A stretch of 23,643 nt of DNA. It comes from an uncultured Pseudomonadota bacterium. GTDB lineage: Bacteria > Pseudomonadota > Gammaproteobacteria > Steroidobacterales > Steroidobacteraceae. Below, piece after piece: positions 22,954 through 23,643 of the stretch (positions within the stretch are counted from its first letter, which is position 1; every line of letters begins with the position of its first letter). A program made the translations under genes and the position numbers. The stretch covers positions 1 to 23,643 of the forward strand of contig CAMLGF010000058.1 in the NCBI GenBank assembly GCA_946479515.1, written 5' to 3'. Under the pieces are notes generated by a model. It did no database searches, had not been told where the DNA came from, and saw nothing but the letters and a program-made list of their open reading frames with translations.

Positions 22954-23643
22954 GCGGGCTCCGGAATGGCATTCAGGTCTTCGCGGGCGCTGCCCGAGAC
23001 AGTCTTGGTCACGTTCACCGCCATCATCACCATGCCGCCCAGCACCATGAGCCCGCCGAGCAGGCGCACCGCGTAGTACGGGTAGGTGGAATTCAGCGCC
23101 TCGATGAACGAGTAGGTGAGCGAGCCGTCGTCATTGGTGGCGCGCCACATCAGGCCCTGCATCACGCCCGCGATCCACATCGAGGCCACGTACAGCACCA
23201 CGCCGATGGTGGTGGTCCAGAAATGCCAGTCGATGAGCCGCGTGCTCCACATCTCCTGCTTGCCGTAGAGCTTCGGCAGCATGGAGTAGATGCAGGCGAT
23301 GGTGATCATCGCCACCCAGCCGAGCGCGCCGGAATGCACGTGACCGATGGTCCAGTCCGTATAGTGAGACAGGGAGTTCACGGTCTTGATGGACATCATC
23401 GGGCCTTCGAAGGTCGACATGCCGTAGAACGACAGCGCCACCACCATGAACTTGAGGATGGGATCGGTGCGCAGCTTGTGCCACGCGCCCGAGAGCGTCA
23501 TCAGGCCATTGATCATGCCGCCCCAGGACGGCGCCAGCAGGATCAGTGAGAACACCATGCCGAGCGACTGCGCCCAGTCCGGCAGCGTGGTGTAGTGCAG
23601 GTGATGCGGGCCCGCCCACATGTAGATGGAGATGAGCGCCCAG
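22950..23643 (-). CDS. ccoN: cbb3 oxidase catalytic subunit CcoN (C-terminal part)
   Basis: The right window edge cuts this gene; the C-terminal 230 residues or so are present and the 5' end lies beyond 23643. It is the haem-copper O2 reductase and proton pump of the cbb3 complex. The WAGPHHLHY segment at the edge carries the HH pair of the CuB site (23601-23606 region). [10 protein letters not shown] (His codons at 23342-23340 and 23336-23334) gives the high- and low-spin haem ligands. The remaining helices end in a short polar tail. It heads the operon ccoN-O-Q-P-x-G-fixH-ccoI-S; its promoter is outside the window. Confidence 0.96.
   Translation of the reverse strand, partial: WALISIYMWAGPHHLHYTTLPDWAQSLGMVFSLILLAPSWGGMINGLMTLSGAWHKLRTDPILKFMVVALSFYGMSTFEGPMMSIKTVNSLSHYTDWTIGHVHSGALGWVAMITIACIYSMLPKLYGKQEMWSTRLIDWHFWTTTIGVVLYVASMWIAGVMQGLMWRATNDDGSLTYSFIEALNSTYPYYAVRLLGGLMVLGGMVMMAVNVTKTVSGSAREDLNAIPEPA

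Noticed and set aside
1..23643. CRISPR arrays, tRNA or rRNA genes, transposases, phage genes
   Set aside because: I saw no regularly spaced direct repeats, cloverleaf-like segments or mobile-element proteins in either strand.

Overview
The window is a GC-rich, densely packed bacterial chromosome segment. Genes overlap by 1-25 bases or sit a few bases apart, and no gene-free stretch exceeds about 215 bases. A quinol-type nitric oxide reductase, a lipoprotein copper nitrite reductase with a haem-c tail, and the cluster order ccoN-O-Q-P-(x)-G-fixH-ccoI-S point to a denitrifying, microaerobic proteobacterium. A gammaproteobacterium of the Steroidobacter/Xanthomonadales type is my best guess, but no rRNA or housekeeping marker is present to prove it.

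Layout. (1) 34-4122, plus strand: an FNR-type oxygen sensor with all four Fe-S cysteines, quinol-dependent norB (norZ type), an inverted-repeat element, a SirB2-like membrane protein and a DGC-motif zinc-binding protein. (2) 4098-5670, minus: a PEBP protein, a flavodoxin and a membrane-anchored flavodoxin-like protein. (3) 5778-6570, plus: a glycine-zipper lipoprotein and a DUF2934 protein. (4) 6678-10847: phosphoketolase (plus) converging on a fused acetate kinase-PduL phosphotransacylase (minus); their stop codons abut. (5) 11063-13907, plus: nirK, a nirV-like gene and a SCO copper chaperone. (6) 13943-14636, plus: two small membrane proteins. (7) 14669-15488, minus: bactofilin and a zinc-ribbon protein. 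(8) 15619-16771, plus: a secreted metallo-beta-lactamase-fold protein followed by a gene remnant. (9) 16725 to the right edge, minus: the high-affinity cbb3 oxidase and its assembly genes; ccoN is cut by the window edge.

How the parts fit. NirK reduces nitrite to NO, NorB reduces NO to N2O with quinol, and the cbb3 oxidase handles traces of oxygen. SCO and CcoI are copper-delivery candidates for NirK and the oxidase. Phosphoketolase makes acetyl-phosphate, which the fusion enzyme could convert to acetate plus ATP or to acetyl-CoA. Near-identical FNR-type palindromes lie upstream of norB and nirK, so the FNR protein at the left edge is the obvious candidate regulator. I see no tRNA, rRNA, CRISPR array, phage gene or intact transposase.

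The least ordinary items are the AckA-PduL fusion, the repeat element copies bracketing fnr-norB, the degenerate flavodoxin pair, and the remnant that overlaps the ccoS tail.
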